From NCBI GenBank assembly GCA_030704615.1, contig CM060733.1, forward strand, positions 43,648,001 to 43,712,000: a stretch of 64,000 bases of DNA, given 5' to 3'. This DNA comes from Takakia lepidozioides (Eukaryota > Streptophyta > Takakiopsida > Takakiales > Takakiaceae). The notes under the pieces are model-generated. The model saw only the letters and a list, made by a program, of their open reading frames with translations. It was not told the DNA's origin and did no database searches. Numbering within the stretch: position 1 is the stretch's first letter; every line of letters starts with the position of its first letter. Both the position numbers and the translations under genes were made by a program. Positions 21,701-33,841 of the stretch are shown piece after piece.

Positions 21701-24440
21701 AATAGGGCCTAGAACTGGAAAACGCCCGAATTTCCAGTTCCAGGCCAGCCACCCTAGGGACTTAGCCCGAAAATGGCTAAGTCCTTGGACGGCAATAGGG
21801 CCTAGAATTGGAAAACGGCGCCGAATTTCCAGTTCCGGGCCAGCCACCCTAGGGACTTAGCCCGAAAATGGCTAAGTCCCTGAACGGCAATAGGGCCTGG
21901 AACTGGAAAATGGCGCCGAATTTCCAGTTCCGGGCCAGCCAGTCTAGGGACTTAGCCATTTTCGGAGCCCTGACTGGAAATTCGGCGCCATTTTCCCTAA
22001 CACCACTTGAGGCCTCTAACATCCTGAAATGCCAGGACTTCAAAGAAGGCAGCGCGTATGTACCTGTACAGAAGGCGCATTGCTGCTTTGTCCGCGTTCG
22101 GCTGGTCGGTGAACTCGTGGCTCCGGCGAGCATCTACTATCTCCCGAAAGAATAGGTTGGTTTTGTAGAGCAGAAAGTACCTCGTCACATAGTCACGTAG
22201 GCTCTCTGCTGCAGGAGATATCTCCATCTTGAACTGATGTGCTTGTGTGTCCAGCTGCTCTTGCGCATTCGTCGTCACCTGTGGAGATTCCCATCAGATC
22301 GCTTTCCTCAAAAAATACAATGAATCCACCCCCTACTAGAGTAGAAGCCCCAAACGAAGCGTGGGGAAGTACCTGAAACCACCATGTCATGTGGTTCACC
22401 CACATGTCGAATGTGGGGTCAGAGAGTTTGTCCGGTTTGGGGAAGCTCCACATGTCCCTGGTACTTTGGGAACCATTCCAGATTTGGAGCCACCGGGTCT
22501 GTCCAACCACCCAGCATATTCGTAAGCGCCAAACACCACAAAAAGGAGTTGTTGCCACCACAATTTGGTTAAGAATGTATCACCTTTTTTGTTGCATCCA
22601 CACAGGATGTGGCTAGACGATGGAGCTTCTCCAATGTCATCGTGGGCTTCAGCGCGCGAGAGTTGCTTCCCCCACCTCCACCAGAAAGTCGGCACCAAGG
22701 GCGGGATCAGCTATGGCCACGTACTTTACCATCCGCGACTTGTACTTTATGCGGGCCCTCACCTCCGCAGCTTTGACATACGATTCGAGTTCCGGGAGGG
22801 TTGGATTCTCTCCTCTGACTCCATGTAGAACCTCCGCGCATGTGCCAAATCCTGCTGTATTTTCGTCTGTCAAGAATGCGCACATAAGATTAGAGATCTT
22901 GCTCAACACAATTTCTTCTATTGGGGGAGGAGAGACAGATTAGCTCAACAAAACTGTCAGGAGCTTTACCCGAAATATGTAGTCCACCATGGCGTCGACG
23001 CTCAGCCTATACCAGGTTCTGTCTGCCTTTGCCTCCGACTTGCGCAGGAGGTCGGCACTGAGGGAATTGGCAAACTCTTGCACCCCCTGCTTCCCGACAT
23101 CCTTCACTCGGAAGAGCATAGGAACAAGTTGGTGGCAATGAAGGCATTCTCAGTCACCCTGCAGTGCCACATTTCCATCAAACAATACTGAAATGGGAAT
23201 TTCCATCATATATGAGGATTCGCAATGAAATGACTTCCAAATTCAAAGTCCAAAAGCGAGAGGGGTTGTAGCTTACGAGTTGATGTCGGCCATTGCAGCT
23301 TTGAGAAGACTGCGATCTTTGGGCCCCGCAACCTTCAGCACAACACAATCCACGGCGAAATGCCAATCGAGGTCGTTGGGTGGGCTTGGGCAATGTGCTC
23401 CATCCATGCCAGGAGGCGATGATTGCCGTCCCACACGTAGAACATCTTACCGGACAAGTGCTGGAAAAGAGGATCACTAGCAATCGATCTCTCGAACTCC
23501 TCATTTCGCGTTTGCCAATGGGAACCCCCATTTTGTCCACCTCATCGGAAGTGGGCACGGGAAGCTCCGTGGTCGTTCTCAATGGAAACATAAAACGCGG
23601 CAGACCCCATTCGATATCCATCCCAGAAAGAGAATTTCAGCTTGTCGATATCGCCTGGGAGGGCAGGTCTCACCACCTGCAATGACACCAAGCGGCAAAG
23701 GGGAATTCGAAGCTTGGCCGGGTACACCATGTCCCCCAGCACCCTACCAATGTTGCTGTGGGTTGCCTCCAACATCTTGGCAGCGGCCAACTTCATATCC
23801 GCCTCAGACATGACGTCTGCTGCAGAGGGTTTTCCGGCAGCCCACCAGGACCGCCAAATCCAGCATGTATGCTCCGGGTTTGGGCCTGGGATGTCCGGAG
23901 GGATGTCATCCTGGTCAGAAAGCTCCCTGTCGTCCTCCTCAACAGGTCAGCCACCTGCGAAACCACCTCCAGCACTCTCCCCCGTCTCTACTGCCCTCTC
24001 CCTGGCTTCACCTCGAACTTGCACAATCCGTGCTCTTTCAGTGTTCTTTCCTCTCCTCCACTCTCCACCGTATGGGTAATTGCGGGGGCTTCTCTTGCCC
24101 GCGATGGTCTAACCGGTGTGTTACTGACTTGCCTCTCTTTGGTGTCTTGGAGGATCCACCGTCTCTGTGCGTCCCTCGCTTACATTGGCATCTGTCATTT
24201 GGGCACCCCTGGCCTCTTCAGCTGTCTTTTCTCTTTCCTCCTGGCTAGCATTCTGTCTCGTCTGTTCTTTTGCCCTCTCTTTTGCCCTCTCACGGGCTTT
24301 CTGTTTCTTATCTTACTAGGGCTAGCAGCAGGGGAGCCCTCCAGGACGACCACCTTTGATTGAGGTGAACTGACACCCTCGCGCGCACTGCTCACTCCCC
24401 CCTCCGCAGCCCGTGACGGCCTCCTCGCCGGGGATTGCAT
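18798..24440 (-). pseudogene. ParB-like / beta-class DNA methyltransferase fusion, copy B
   Basis: Minus-strand exons encode, in order: a basic N-terminus (MQSPARRPSRAAEGG) and an acidic stretch; a ParB-like domain (about 23811-23277; IPLCRLVSLQVVRP, DGNHRLLAWMEH); helical exons at 23158-22971, about 22856-22650 and 22278-22065; then, past an intron with a repeat array, HLSFEPPFFLAWRN (from 21101); a Lys/Glu linker; motif IV MILLDIPDGELLEG with LDDGGCVVVLA; and motif I DLTCGT. After a short intron follow RHVFAFEPDTALHN and an acidic C-terminus. Motif order IV then I is that of beta-class N6/N4 methyltransferases, which are often joined to ParB domains in phages and bacteria. Frameshifts lie near 23545 (with stop) and 19700. 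The motif IV aromatic residue is replaced by Asp, so catalysis is doubtful. Confidence 0.75.
21190..22000. repeat. Intronic array of GGCGCC palindromes, ~95-bp unit
   Basis: Ten sites of the form ggaaaatGGCGCCgaatttcc are centred near 21201, 21275, 21347, 21442, 21537, 21631, 21724, 21819, 21914 and 21986. The central units are 93-95 bp apart and the outer ones 72-74 bp apart. Each unit carries a second dyad, gggacttagcc-cgaaaat-ggctaagtccc. The array lies in the intron before the exon starting at 21101. Confidence 0.9.
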
Positions 24441-25438
24441 GTGCTAGCTTTCTTCTTTTTTCTTTGCGTGGGCGGACCCTACTGCATGTGCATGAACAAC
24501 CTCCATTGCCGGATCTCTGCTGTCCTCATGTCCTCACGCCCTTCACCTGCCATGCCGCCTGCACAACCTCCCCATGCCTATTCTGTCGACTTCGTTGCAA
24601 GTCCTCCCCGTCCACCAACAAAAGGTTTAAGTTTGCCCTCTCGCCCCAATTGGGCGATTCAAAACTGCGATGAGTTGGAGCTGTCGATGATACCACCAGC
24701 GTGCCGGGCTCGTCGTCACTCTGTCATTGACAAAAATTGTGAAAAACCAACATCGGTGCAAAAACCCAGCATCGCAACGAGCAGCGCAACCCACCATAGC
24801 AAAATCGTGTAGCAAAATAAAAACATAACAAGTTTTAGGAAGTATGGAGAGCCATGCAACAACAATGAAAACAAATTGCAACCATTGCCTAAAATGACAT
24901 GCACAAGCAGCCTTCTCCAGAGCTGCCGGATTTGCACACGCATTGCAAACAATCTAAGGTTCACTCAACTATCTAAAGTTCACTCATCCAGCGAAGCCAG
25001 GATAAGATGCAAAAACAAAGCGAGTAACAAAGCGACAGCAAAAAAGAAATCAAACAAACCGAAAGCAGATTGGCTTGCCTGAGAGTACTCAGCTCATTGG
25101 CGCGGGTTTGTGAGCAAGACACTGGAATCCTCCTGCTGGAGCTTCAGTTTGGCCATAGCGAGAGATTGGCCGTCGTCCGTAGTACAGAGCTTTCACTTCC
25201 GCCGCGGTCTGGATGTGAGGTCCTCTCAGGAGAGCCACGCCCTTCAGGCGGCATAAGTCCCAACCAAAAAGATCTCCTTTTTGGGGTACATGCCTCGAAT
25301 AGCATTTTAAGCCAAGATTAGCATGAGATTTAGGGTACGTGTCCAGGAACCATGCGTCACCAGCAGCCCGAATTATAAACGACGGCGTCGACATTTATTG
25401 CCCAGCTGCGGCAATTAAGGTCGGATAGCGCCTCCATG
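24441..25438 (-). other. 5' region of copy B with a candidate first exon
   Basis: A minus-strand frame at 25394-25089 (MSTPSFIIRAAGDAWFLDTY.., 101 codons) begins right beside the palindrome array. It could be the first exon of the ParB-methyltransferase gene or a small separate gene. It shows no recognised domain and has no counterpart in the other copies in view. The rest, 24441-25088, has no supported coding. Confidence 0.3.
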
Positions 25439-25495
25439 TCGGATGAAAATCGACGTAAACGTCCCCTGAATTTCCACGTAGAGGTAATTCGGAGC

Positions 25496-27215
25496 GCGCG
25501 GATGGAAATCCCCGCCGAATTTCCATCCGCGCAGGTAGGAGCGGCGCGCCAAAATTCCCCTCACGCAGTTAATTCAGAAGCGCGCGGATGGAAATCCGGC
25601 GCCGAATTTCCATCCGCGCAGGTAGGGCTGCGCGCCAAATATCCCTCCACGCAGGTAATTCGGAGCTCGCGGAATGGAAATCGCTCCGAATTTCCATCCG
25701 CGCAGAAAGGCGGCGCGCCAAATTTCCCTCACGCAGGGAATTCGGAAGCGCGCTTATGGAAATCCGCGCCGATTTCCATCCGCACAGGTAGAGGCGGCGC
25801 GAAATTTCCCTCACGCAGTAATTCGAAAGCAGCGCGGATGGAAATCCGGCGCCGAATTTCCATCCGCGCAGGTAGGGCGGCGCGCCAAAATTCCCTCACG
25901 CAGGTAATTCGGAAAGCGGCGATGGAAATCGGCGCCGGATTCCATCCGCGCAGGTAGGGTTTCCATCCGCAAGGTTTCGCGGAGAAAGCGGATGGATGGA
26001 AATCCGGCGCCGAATTTCCTCCGGCAGGTATTCGGAAATCCTGGAGGATGGAAATTCGGCGCCGAATTTCCATCCAGCAGGTAATTCGAATCCGGATGGA
26101 ATGGAAATTCGGCGCCGAATTTCCATCCTGCAGGTAGTGAATCACCGGAATGGATGGAAATTCGGCGCCGAATTTCCATCCTGCAGGTAATCGAATCCCG
26201 GATGCCATGGAAATTCGCGCCGAATTTCATCCTGCAGGTAATTCGAATCCCGGATGAATGGAAATTCGCGCCGAATTTCCATCCTGCAGGTAATATCTCG
26301 CTCAAATTACCTTCCTGCCAGGTAATTCTCATCTGGGAATTACCTTCCTGCAGGTTAATTCGGAACGAGGAATTACTTCCTTACCTTCATCGATGGAATT
26401 ACCTGCGAGAAGTAATTCCGGCGATGAATACCTGCCGATGGAAATTCGGCGCCGGAATCATCCATCCGCCAGCGGATCGACACCGCTGGATGGAATTCGG
26501 CGCCGAATTTCCATCCATCCGGGATTCCACTTACCTGCTGGATGGAAATTCGGCGCCGAATTTCCATCCGGGGGATGGTCTCTGTCGGAGAGGTGCCGGC
26601 CTCTCCGCCGCTCTGTTGGATATTCGGTGCCGAATTTCCGTCCGGGGTTGAAATATGACGGCCAGGTGCCGACCTCTCCCCCTCCCCGACTGCATTGGAA
26701 CGGCCCGGATTGAAATTCGGCGCCGTTTTCCCATCTGGGGAGGTTTTATGTCGGCCAGTTTTCGGTCTGACCCCCGACAAGACTTCCTTTGGGGGGGCCC
26801 GGATGGAAATTCGGCGCCGAATCTCCATCCAGGGGATGCTCTCTGTCGAACACTGCCGGCCTCTACGCCCGAGGCGACTTCATCCGGGCGTCCCCTGTTC
26901 GATATTCGGTGCCGAATTTCCGTCCGGGGGTTGAAATGTGACGGCCAAGTGCGGCCTCTCCCCCTCCCCGACTGCATCCGAACCGCCCCGGATGGAAATT
27001 CGGCGCCGTTTTTCCATCTGGGGATGTTTTTATGCCGGCCAGTTTTCGGCCTGACCCCCGACACGACTCCCTTTGGGGGGCCCGGATGGAAATTCGGCGC
27101 CGAATCTCCATCCAGGGGATGTTCTCTGTCGCACACGCGCCGGCCTCTGCGCCCGAGGCGACTTCATCCGGGCTTCCCCTGTTGGATATTGGGTGCCGAA
27201 TTTCCATCGGGGTAG
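25496..27215. repeat. Central palindrome array of element 1
   Basis: More than twenty sites occur between the divergent genes, with half-site GGAAATTCGG. The best units are 30-bp perfect palindromes with arms ggatggaaattcggc and their complement. Spacing is 82-88 bp at the left and 52-53 bp in the middle (centres 26008, 26060, 26113, 26166, 26219, 26270). On the right it is wider, with added spacer. Left units also contain ggcggcgcgcc and tccctcacgcagg. It sits where a shared promoter or partition-like binding region is expected. Open frames inside it are just translated repeats. Confidence 0.9.
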
Positions 27216-27506
27216 TAAATGTGACGGCACGGTGCCGGCTTCTCCCTTCAGCCGTCATCATCCGGACGGCCCCCACTTTCTGACTGCATACCGTTGGCAG
27301 TTATTGCGCAAAGACCAGGGGCCGCATTCCGGAGACAAGGTTCATTAACACTCTGACTGTGGATTTTTGAGATAGTTGGCTCCCTGGATTTGGATCAGGC
27401 TTCGTCGCTCGGACAAATCGGCATCGCATTCATTCCATCGCTGCATCCCCTTCTACCAGGGAGCTTCCCCGCACGCCATCCTGGCAGTCTTGTGTGCACA
27501 TCTCCC

Positions 27507-30500
27507 ATGGCGGAAACCCGAGCGCTACAGTGTACTGCCCTCCTCACGAGCATAGAGCTTCATTTCCGTGCAGAGGGGACACCTGCCGGGTGATGGAGAA
27601 ATATCTGTGCGTTCGATACCACCTGAAACCGGGTCGGTTTTTTTGGAGGAGGAAGGAAGGACTCAAACGGCCTTGTTGTCGAGAGTATTGTTGTGCTCCA
27701 CGATGATTTTCGATGGCAGGGAATGGCGAGTTCCACCATCGGACAGCGTCATATACAGGGCTGTTGGGGACTTCATTTGCCCGCCAAATGCACCTTCTAT
27801 CCTGGCGCCTTCCACGAAACAATCCGCGAATCAGAGAGTGGCTACCTCAAAGAGAGAAGTCCGCAACGAAGTAAATCCAGAGCCGAACCCATCCATGAAG
27901 ACGAGCGAGAACCGGGTTGTTCACAACCTGTCCGACTCAGACGAGGTCATGGAAGTTCCGAGGTCGTCCTGGAGATCAGGCAAGTCCTCAATGGACGTCA
28001 GTGGAGGAGGGAGTCATATTCCCAGCACGAGCACCGCAGTTCGATCTATTCTTGAAATTCTGCGAGGGCTTCACCTGGAGGGACACCGGTCGGAGCTGGC
28101 CGGGCTGGACTACAGCAAGTTCGCAATTAAATCGGTTACATGCCTTCCCGCCGACGTCGACGGTAATATCTTCTTTGAGTTCCCTCCTCGGGCGGACTAC
28201 TCGAGGGCGTCCGGAATGTTGACAGATATGGATAGAAAACATGACGGTCATCCTTGGTGCGTTACCAAAACCACCAGCATGAAGATGCTCGATGGTGTGC
28301 GGGTGCGCTACGTTGTTTGTGCGGGCGCGTTGCGGTGTTCTCCCCAACTTGCTTCCACTTTAAATCCAGAGGTCACAGGAACGAGACCGATTGGACAGGC
28401 ACAGCTCACCAACCATTTCGAGCTCAGGAGAAGGTTCCGAACTCCACATTTAAGTGTGCGCATTGCAAAGAACCACCACACTGCATGTCTGTTTGTAATG
28501 CCAAGCAGTTCTATGTGTTGCACCGTTTCCCTGACCTCACCCGAGCTTGCATACACGTTGGTTCCCATTGTCACAAATTGGCGAGGGGGAACTCGCGGGA
28601 GGCTGCCCACGAAGCAGAGCAGCTCGTTCAGGAGGAGGTTAAGTTGAGACCGCCGGGTGCCAAACCCAAACAGATACAAGCTCCAAGTCGCCCATAAGAT
28701 GGCATTGGCCAGAATTATGTCGGAAGACGGCTCCGATAGAGTTCCTCGACGAGAAGGAAATGGAGGCATTGCTGGAGTCGTGTCCCATGTATGTTCACCG
28801 AATGTCCGAAACCACATTGTCTCATGCAACAGAAATTTGGGCGGTGGCTCGGATATGCACTCCATTCTGGAGGTGAAGCGACGATGTGGATATGACTACA
28901 TTCATGGAAGTAGGTTTCCAGGACAAGGGACTGAGGCAGATCGTTGTTTCGTATTCAAAATGTCCACGTGTGGACCTGGCACGGCGTCGAACTGGTCGAC
29001 AGGATGACGAGTGGGAACTTGTCAACAGTTGGGTCATGTTCGACCATATCAAGCGAATTACAAATCACCAGTGGGTGACAATGGGTGCACATGTCTACGA
29101 CACCCACTGCAGGATGCTAATGACAATTGCTATTTGTGAGATGAAAGGAGAGGACACACAATCGGAGATGCTTCTTTGGCAGGGAATAAACGAACAGATG
29201 GCCAAGGCGGGATTGCCCTCCCAATTTCCGTGGTTTCATGGCGGACAACGCACAAGCAATTGGGCTGCCATCCGAAGGGTGTACGGGCAAGACCCCAATG
29301 TTCCCATGGAAGGCAAGGAGAGATCTTGTGGGTTCCATTTTCTGCAGAGCCTTTCGCAGTATACAACCAGGCTCGTGGCGCCAGATTTCAGAGAGGAGCA
29401 CCGTTCCATGTGCCTTGCGTGGAAGCGCGCTCCCCTTGGATGATGCAGAGACACAGTTTGCATGCATAGGGGTTTGGTGGACATCGTCAGGTGCTGTAAG
29501 GAAATCAGACGAGGGAGCAATGGTCAGTTGGCTAGCATGGTGGCATTATCGTTTCCTCCAGTTCGGCGACTATATGCGGGAGGTGAGTTGCACGAATTCG
29601 CGTCCCGTTGGATATTATTCTTGGCATTATTTGTAACTTGCTTGTAACCTGAACATGTGCTTGTGCAGGAAATGTGTCTCGACTCCGACACCGACATGCC
29701 CACGACAAACATGGCCGAATCAGTGCACTCTTCCTGGCGTGCCTCCTCTACGGCGCATCTGGTGGACATCCTCACTGCCACAACGGAGGACATTGTGAGG
29801 TCAATTATGCAGCAATGCAGGTACAACGAGTTCTTGAAAGGGAAACAGTGGGGCTTGGGGCCGGACAGGCAGGAAATGCTGATGCGGACTGCCTCTAGAT
29901 CGAAGAATCCTCGGAAGTGGGCGGCGGCCTTGCGAGAGGGCCTTCGGGACACGCCATTGCTGCGAAGAGGCCAACATTTGGAAGGAGATGTTCATACCCG
30001 TCCAGTGAGACGAAGACTTGACGAGGCACCTGGCGGAGAAGAAGAGGATTCATGGCGAGCTGACAAGAATATTCGCACGCTCCCTCGTGGTCCCGTGATG
30101 TTGCCCGAGGAGGTCTCGTCGAGCACCGCAAGTCCTGCACGTTCAAGATCGCCATCTCCTTTGAGCACAGGGCGCGTGCCCCGGCAACATAACGAGCCAT
30201 CTGTAGTAAAGCAGTACAACATTCCCATTGTGGAGACAAGAGTGTCGGAGTCACAGTGGAGAATTGCGAGGACATTGCCGGCATTTCGAGGGAAGTGCTG
30301 CGCATCCGGGTGGATACGAGAGCACGTTGTGGTGAGATGATTCGGAGGAACCCACATGGTGCTGTACTACACCTTGTTTCAGCGGCAGATTTTTGACTCC
30401 CACATTTGCTCACGCCACAACGCAGACATTTTGGTTCTGTAGGCACGACATAATGACCTGTGTATTTGGCAAGCCCAAGTACGGGATTCAAGGAATGCCG

Positions 30501-31096
30501 GAGCCTCCGGGCGTCTGGCCTGTTGCACCGGGTTGCAGCCTCTCTCAGAATGAGGCGGATGCTCTATTTGCAGCAGGATTTCGAATGGTGCAACGCACAG
30601 ACATCCCGGCCCACGCATTTCCGGTTCCTCAGACCCAGCCATTGCAGACTGCTCGGTCCAGTAGAGACGGATTGGACAATTCTGCACATCCCACAATGCG
30701 ATTCGGAAGAGTGAAGAGTGAAGAGACGACACCCTCCCAACAAGTTGAATGAGACTCGGATTGCCAATGCTCTTGGGATGGCTTGCACTATTCAGAGCTC
30801 CGTGGACGTACCCCCACCCGGCCTTAGGCGTGTGTATCGGGATGGCAACGGCCGGCTCGGCTGTACGCGACGATGTATACACAATTACGATTGGAGTGGA
30901 GCCGACTTGCAATTGTACGGACTTCTCGTTGATAGAAGCAAAGAAGGGTTCGAAGTATTATCCGTGCAAGCATCTGTATTACATTTACCTGAAGAGGTTG
31001 AGGATGAACGTGACTATTGATGACTTTATTCATGCACCGGCGTTGAGCGTGAACGAGCTGCACAAACTCCTCCTTAGGGATTCCAGAAATCATTGA
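27507..31096 (+). pseudogene. DDE transposase with cysteine cluster and SWIM finger (element 1)
   Basis: The N-terminus has CRVMEKYLCVRYHLKPG and then an acidic linker. A cysteine-rich region from about 28230 has HDGHPWCVTKT, FKCAHCKEPPHC and RACIHVGSHCHKLARG. A catalytic RNase H-like region follows: WVMFDHIKRITNHQWVTMG, FMADNAQA (second Asp, near 29245), SCGFHF (C-x2-H) and PTTNMAESVHSSW, with the candidate Glu at 29717-29719. This pattern fits MULE and KDZ-like transposases. After an Arg/Ser-rich linker comes FWFCRHDIMTC, then a SWIM zinc finger (PTCNCTDF .. YYPCKHLYYIYLKRL, about 30900-31000). Stop at 31094-31096. An intron with gtgagt..gcag at 29581-29669 is supported. Several frameshifts (near 28325, 28800, 29215, 29300) break the frame. 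Confidence 0.8.
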
Positions 31097-31254
31097 TGGG
31101 GCAAACGGAATCCTCCATATGGATATTTTCAAATGCATTTTGCTGTATCAGACTTTTTTTGCAGTGTAATGAATTGCACCCCAAAACTCCTGGAATGAGG
31201 CAATATTCCATTCAAACTGAGATCCAACAGAAGCAGTTGTGGGGCCATTTCTGG

Positions 31255-31675
31255 AAAAATGGCGCCGAATTTCTCTTTTGGGGCCGAAAACTGGCTAAGT
31301 CCCAACATGCACTGGTACCTGTGTCTAGGAAAATGGCGCCGAACTTTTTGGGGCCGAAAACTGGCTAAGTCCCAACATGCACTGGTACCGTGTCTGGAAA
31401 AATGGCGCCGAATTTCTCTTTTTTGGCCAAAAACTGGCTAAGTCCCAACATGCACTGGTACAGTGTCTGGAAAAATGGCGACGAATTTCCCTATTTTGCC
31501 GAAAACTGGCTAAGTTCGAACATGCACTGGAAAAATGGCGCCGAATTACCTGTCATGAGGGGACCTATAGCCGCGGAATTCGGCACCATTTTTCGCGAGA
31601 GAGACCTATTACCGTGAAATACGTCGCAGTTTTTTCAGGTTACGGACCCTATTACCGCGAAATTCGGCGCCATAT
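31255..31675. repeat. Subterminal GGCGCC sites of element 1, transposase side
   Basis: Seven sites of the form gaaaaatGGCGCCgaatttc are centred near 31263, 31337, 31406, 31479, 31539, 31584 and 31668. Between them are actggctaagtccc and acatgcactggtac. The site and the ggctaagtccc motif are those of the methyltransferase-gene intron array, which links the two halves of element 1. Confidence 0.85.
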
Positions 31676-31839
31676 TTGCACATGTCGCTGGGAATTGGCA
31701 TGAGCGGAAGACGAAATATCATGAGCACAACTGTCAAAACTGCAATTTTCCCTTCAAGGGGCCGAATAATATATTTGTTTTTCCTGACACATTGCATTAA
31801 ATTATTGTTTTTTTTGTTTTTTATTTTCGAAATTTGTAC

Positions 31840-31918
31840 TTCTGCTCATGAAAACCGATTGTGTTACTACTCTGCTCATGCCGCTCATGCCGCTCATGCT
31901 CATGAAATAGCAAACCTC
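31840..31918 (-). repeat. Right terminal inverted repeat of element 1 (transposase side)
   Basis: It contains five GCTCATG units, ending gctcatgaaatagcaaacctc. Read on the minus strand it begins gaggtttgctatttcatgag, close to the left ends at 18519 and 56850. Confidence 0.8.
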
Positions 31919-32040
31919 CGTGGGATGATGCAATGGTCAGAAGCGATTATTGCGACCGAATACGTGACTAAGTGGGCTGAAGCAATGGCCACCCGCACCG
32001 ATACAGCCAAGGTTGTGGCACGGTTTCTTTATGAGAATGC
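31919..32040 (+). pseudogene. Gypsy G2 integrase fragment
   Basis: About 120 bp match 51678-51796 (ATEYVTKWAEAMATRTDTA). The match starts exactly at the right end of element 1, so element 1 or its right half sits in a G2 copy. The match stops at about 32040. Confidence 0.8.
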
Positions 32041-32810
32041 AAATCAACCTCATGACAAGGCACTATCTAACTTCACCTCGCATAGACAGTATCTTACTTG
32101 ATAGAAACTCATGTCATCTTCCTGAAAGTACATGAAAAGTTAGGGTGGGAGGGTGGGATTTCCAAGACAACCATCACCCTAGAATCAGATGTCATTCATC
32201 ATTGAAGGAGTCTTGTTTTTATTATAATAATAAAAAACCAGGACAAACACCACCCTTTGTACATACCATCAGCAGAAACACTTGAGCCTTTAAAAACGAG
32301 TTGCAGGTGTTGCAATTCCAAAAGCCCAACTGATAATTTAGTCTATGTTCCATGAATGCATAAAGGTCTGGATCTGGATTTCCATCATCTCTCCAAAACT
32401 CAATCAGAGCAGGAGTGCTACATTGAGCATAATCAGAACTTTATGGACAACACCAGCTCAGAGGGTATTCCAAAAAGCCCAGTTTGAAAAATTAAACCAG
32501 ACATTATGTATTTTGAAAAAGCCAGACCAGCCCACTATTTTTTCCAAGTCAAAACAGTGTGCAAAGGTCTTGCTTTCAAATCACTGGGTATGTCCAAAAG
32601 TACTATTTGGTACTTTTCAAACTTATAATAGCGTAACCAGGCCTGTTTTAAACTCAATGGTTAATTTCAAAGATACTGCTTGGTACACCTAAAGCAGCCA
32701 TTATGTAATCTGAAAAGCCATCAAGCCAAAACAGCTTAGACAGTTTGTTTTAAACTCAGAGAGTAGTTCCAAAAACCTGCTTCATAACTCAGACCAGATG
32801 GTGGTAATTT
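32041..32810. repeat. Diverged internal repeats related to the G3 intron-like sequence
   Basis: Units contain ttaaactcaNNggttaattt, tgcttggtacNcctaaagcagcc and tctgaaaagcc. They recur in 32811-33480. No coding sequence is visible. A ~60-bp part near 32530 recurs at 46700-46760. Confidence 0.5.
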
Positions 32811-33841
32811 GGCAAAGCCCTTCAATACATCTGCTTGGTATTCTTCAAGCTAAAATAGTATGAATATATCTGCCTTAAACAAGTTAAAACAGTAAAACCA
32901 GATCTGTTTCAGACTCAAAGGATGGTTTCAAAGGCATAGCTTGGCAACCTTAAAACAGATGTTATGTAATCTGAAAAGCCCGTCATGCCAGGTGCTTGGC
33001 CTGTTTTAAACTCAACGCTTAATTTCAAAGATGCTGCTTGGTACCTAAAGCAGCCAGTATGCAGTCTGAAAAGCCATCGAGCCAAAACAGCTTAGACATT
33101 CTGTTTTAAATTCAGAACGTAGTTCCAAAGGCCTGCTTGATAAATCAGACCAGACAGCATGTAATTTGCTCAAAGGGTGGTTCCAAAGGCATTGCTTGGT
33201 AACCTTAAAACATATGTTATGTAATATGAAAAGCCCATCATGCCAGCAGCTTGGTAATCTCTAAGTTAGAACAGTGTAGTCCTGACTGTTTTAGTCTTAG
33301 AACTCTAACCTCAATGTCCAAAAAGTACTCCCTGGTACTTACCATGTTAAAACAACATAAGAAGGGACGTTTTAAGCATCACTGGATAGCTTTAGGTCTG
33401 GAGATGTTACTCCAACACCATATCAATATGATGCCAAAGTTCATACTGGTATCATGCTAGAAAAACTGACTTATAATCAGGTTAAAAACCCCGAGTCTTA
33501 ATAGAACGCCTGTATAGCTCAGCACATTGCCATATTGTTCAACAGAAGGAGTTGGTTGCAATCATAAAAAAACAAAAAGAAATCGTATCGGATGCCCCAC
33601 TGAAGCAGTATTCAGCGTCAATCGTCACCATCGCCAAGTCTTTTGATCATCCGCAAACTGAAAAATACATATTAAGTGCAGACCCTCACCTGTGCCCGTC
33701 CCCAAAACCACCACATCAAGATGGGTGTTAGTGAGGATGCACCAAGTGAGTAGTAGGTCTTCACAGTTGCTATCCATGTCCAACATGCATTCTACAGTGA
33801 GCAAATTGATCAAAAGAAGAACAAAGATGCAACACCACTAA
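32811..33841 (+). repeat. Left arm of a 1-kb inverted repeat
   Basis: The segment matches 38400-39415 in reverse complement, with small indels. Read on the minus strand it begins gttagtggtg directly after the G3 exon end (caatataggcag), so it looks like an intron or junction sequence of element G3. Internally it consists of repeats of ~120-200 bp. Confidence 0.8.

Larger units (their letters stand above)
18519..31918. mobile_element. Giant DNA transposon, element 1 (ParB-methyltransferase plus SWIM transposase)
   Basis: About 13.4 kb. The left end is gaggggggctgctatttcat followed by gagc-rich repeats. The right end is its inverse, with gctcatgaaatagcaaacctc at 31898-31918. Inside are two divergent genes, a ParB-methyltransferase on the minus strand and a SWIM transposase on the plus strand. 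They are separated by a palindrome array, and the same GGCGCC palindrome type recurs in a gene intron and next to the right end. No target duplication can be read: the right flank is gypsy G2 integrase sequence and the left flank is AT-rich and unrelated. The two ends could therefore come from different events. The gene set resembles that of KDZ-type transposons that carry DNA-modifying genes in fungi, but the modifying enzyme here is of another class. Confidence 0.75.

Noticed and set aside
25436-27276. Long ORFs on both strands in the element-1 array (up to 201 codons)
   Set aside because: Same reason: the peptides simply repeat the unit (FGAEFPS and RRRISI patterns).
18519-31918. Assigning a target-site duplication to element 1
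   Set aside because: The flanks differ (AT-rich sequence at left, G2 integrase at right) and no matching 8-9 bp could be found.
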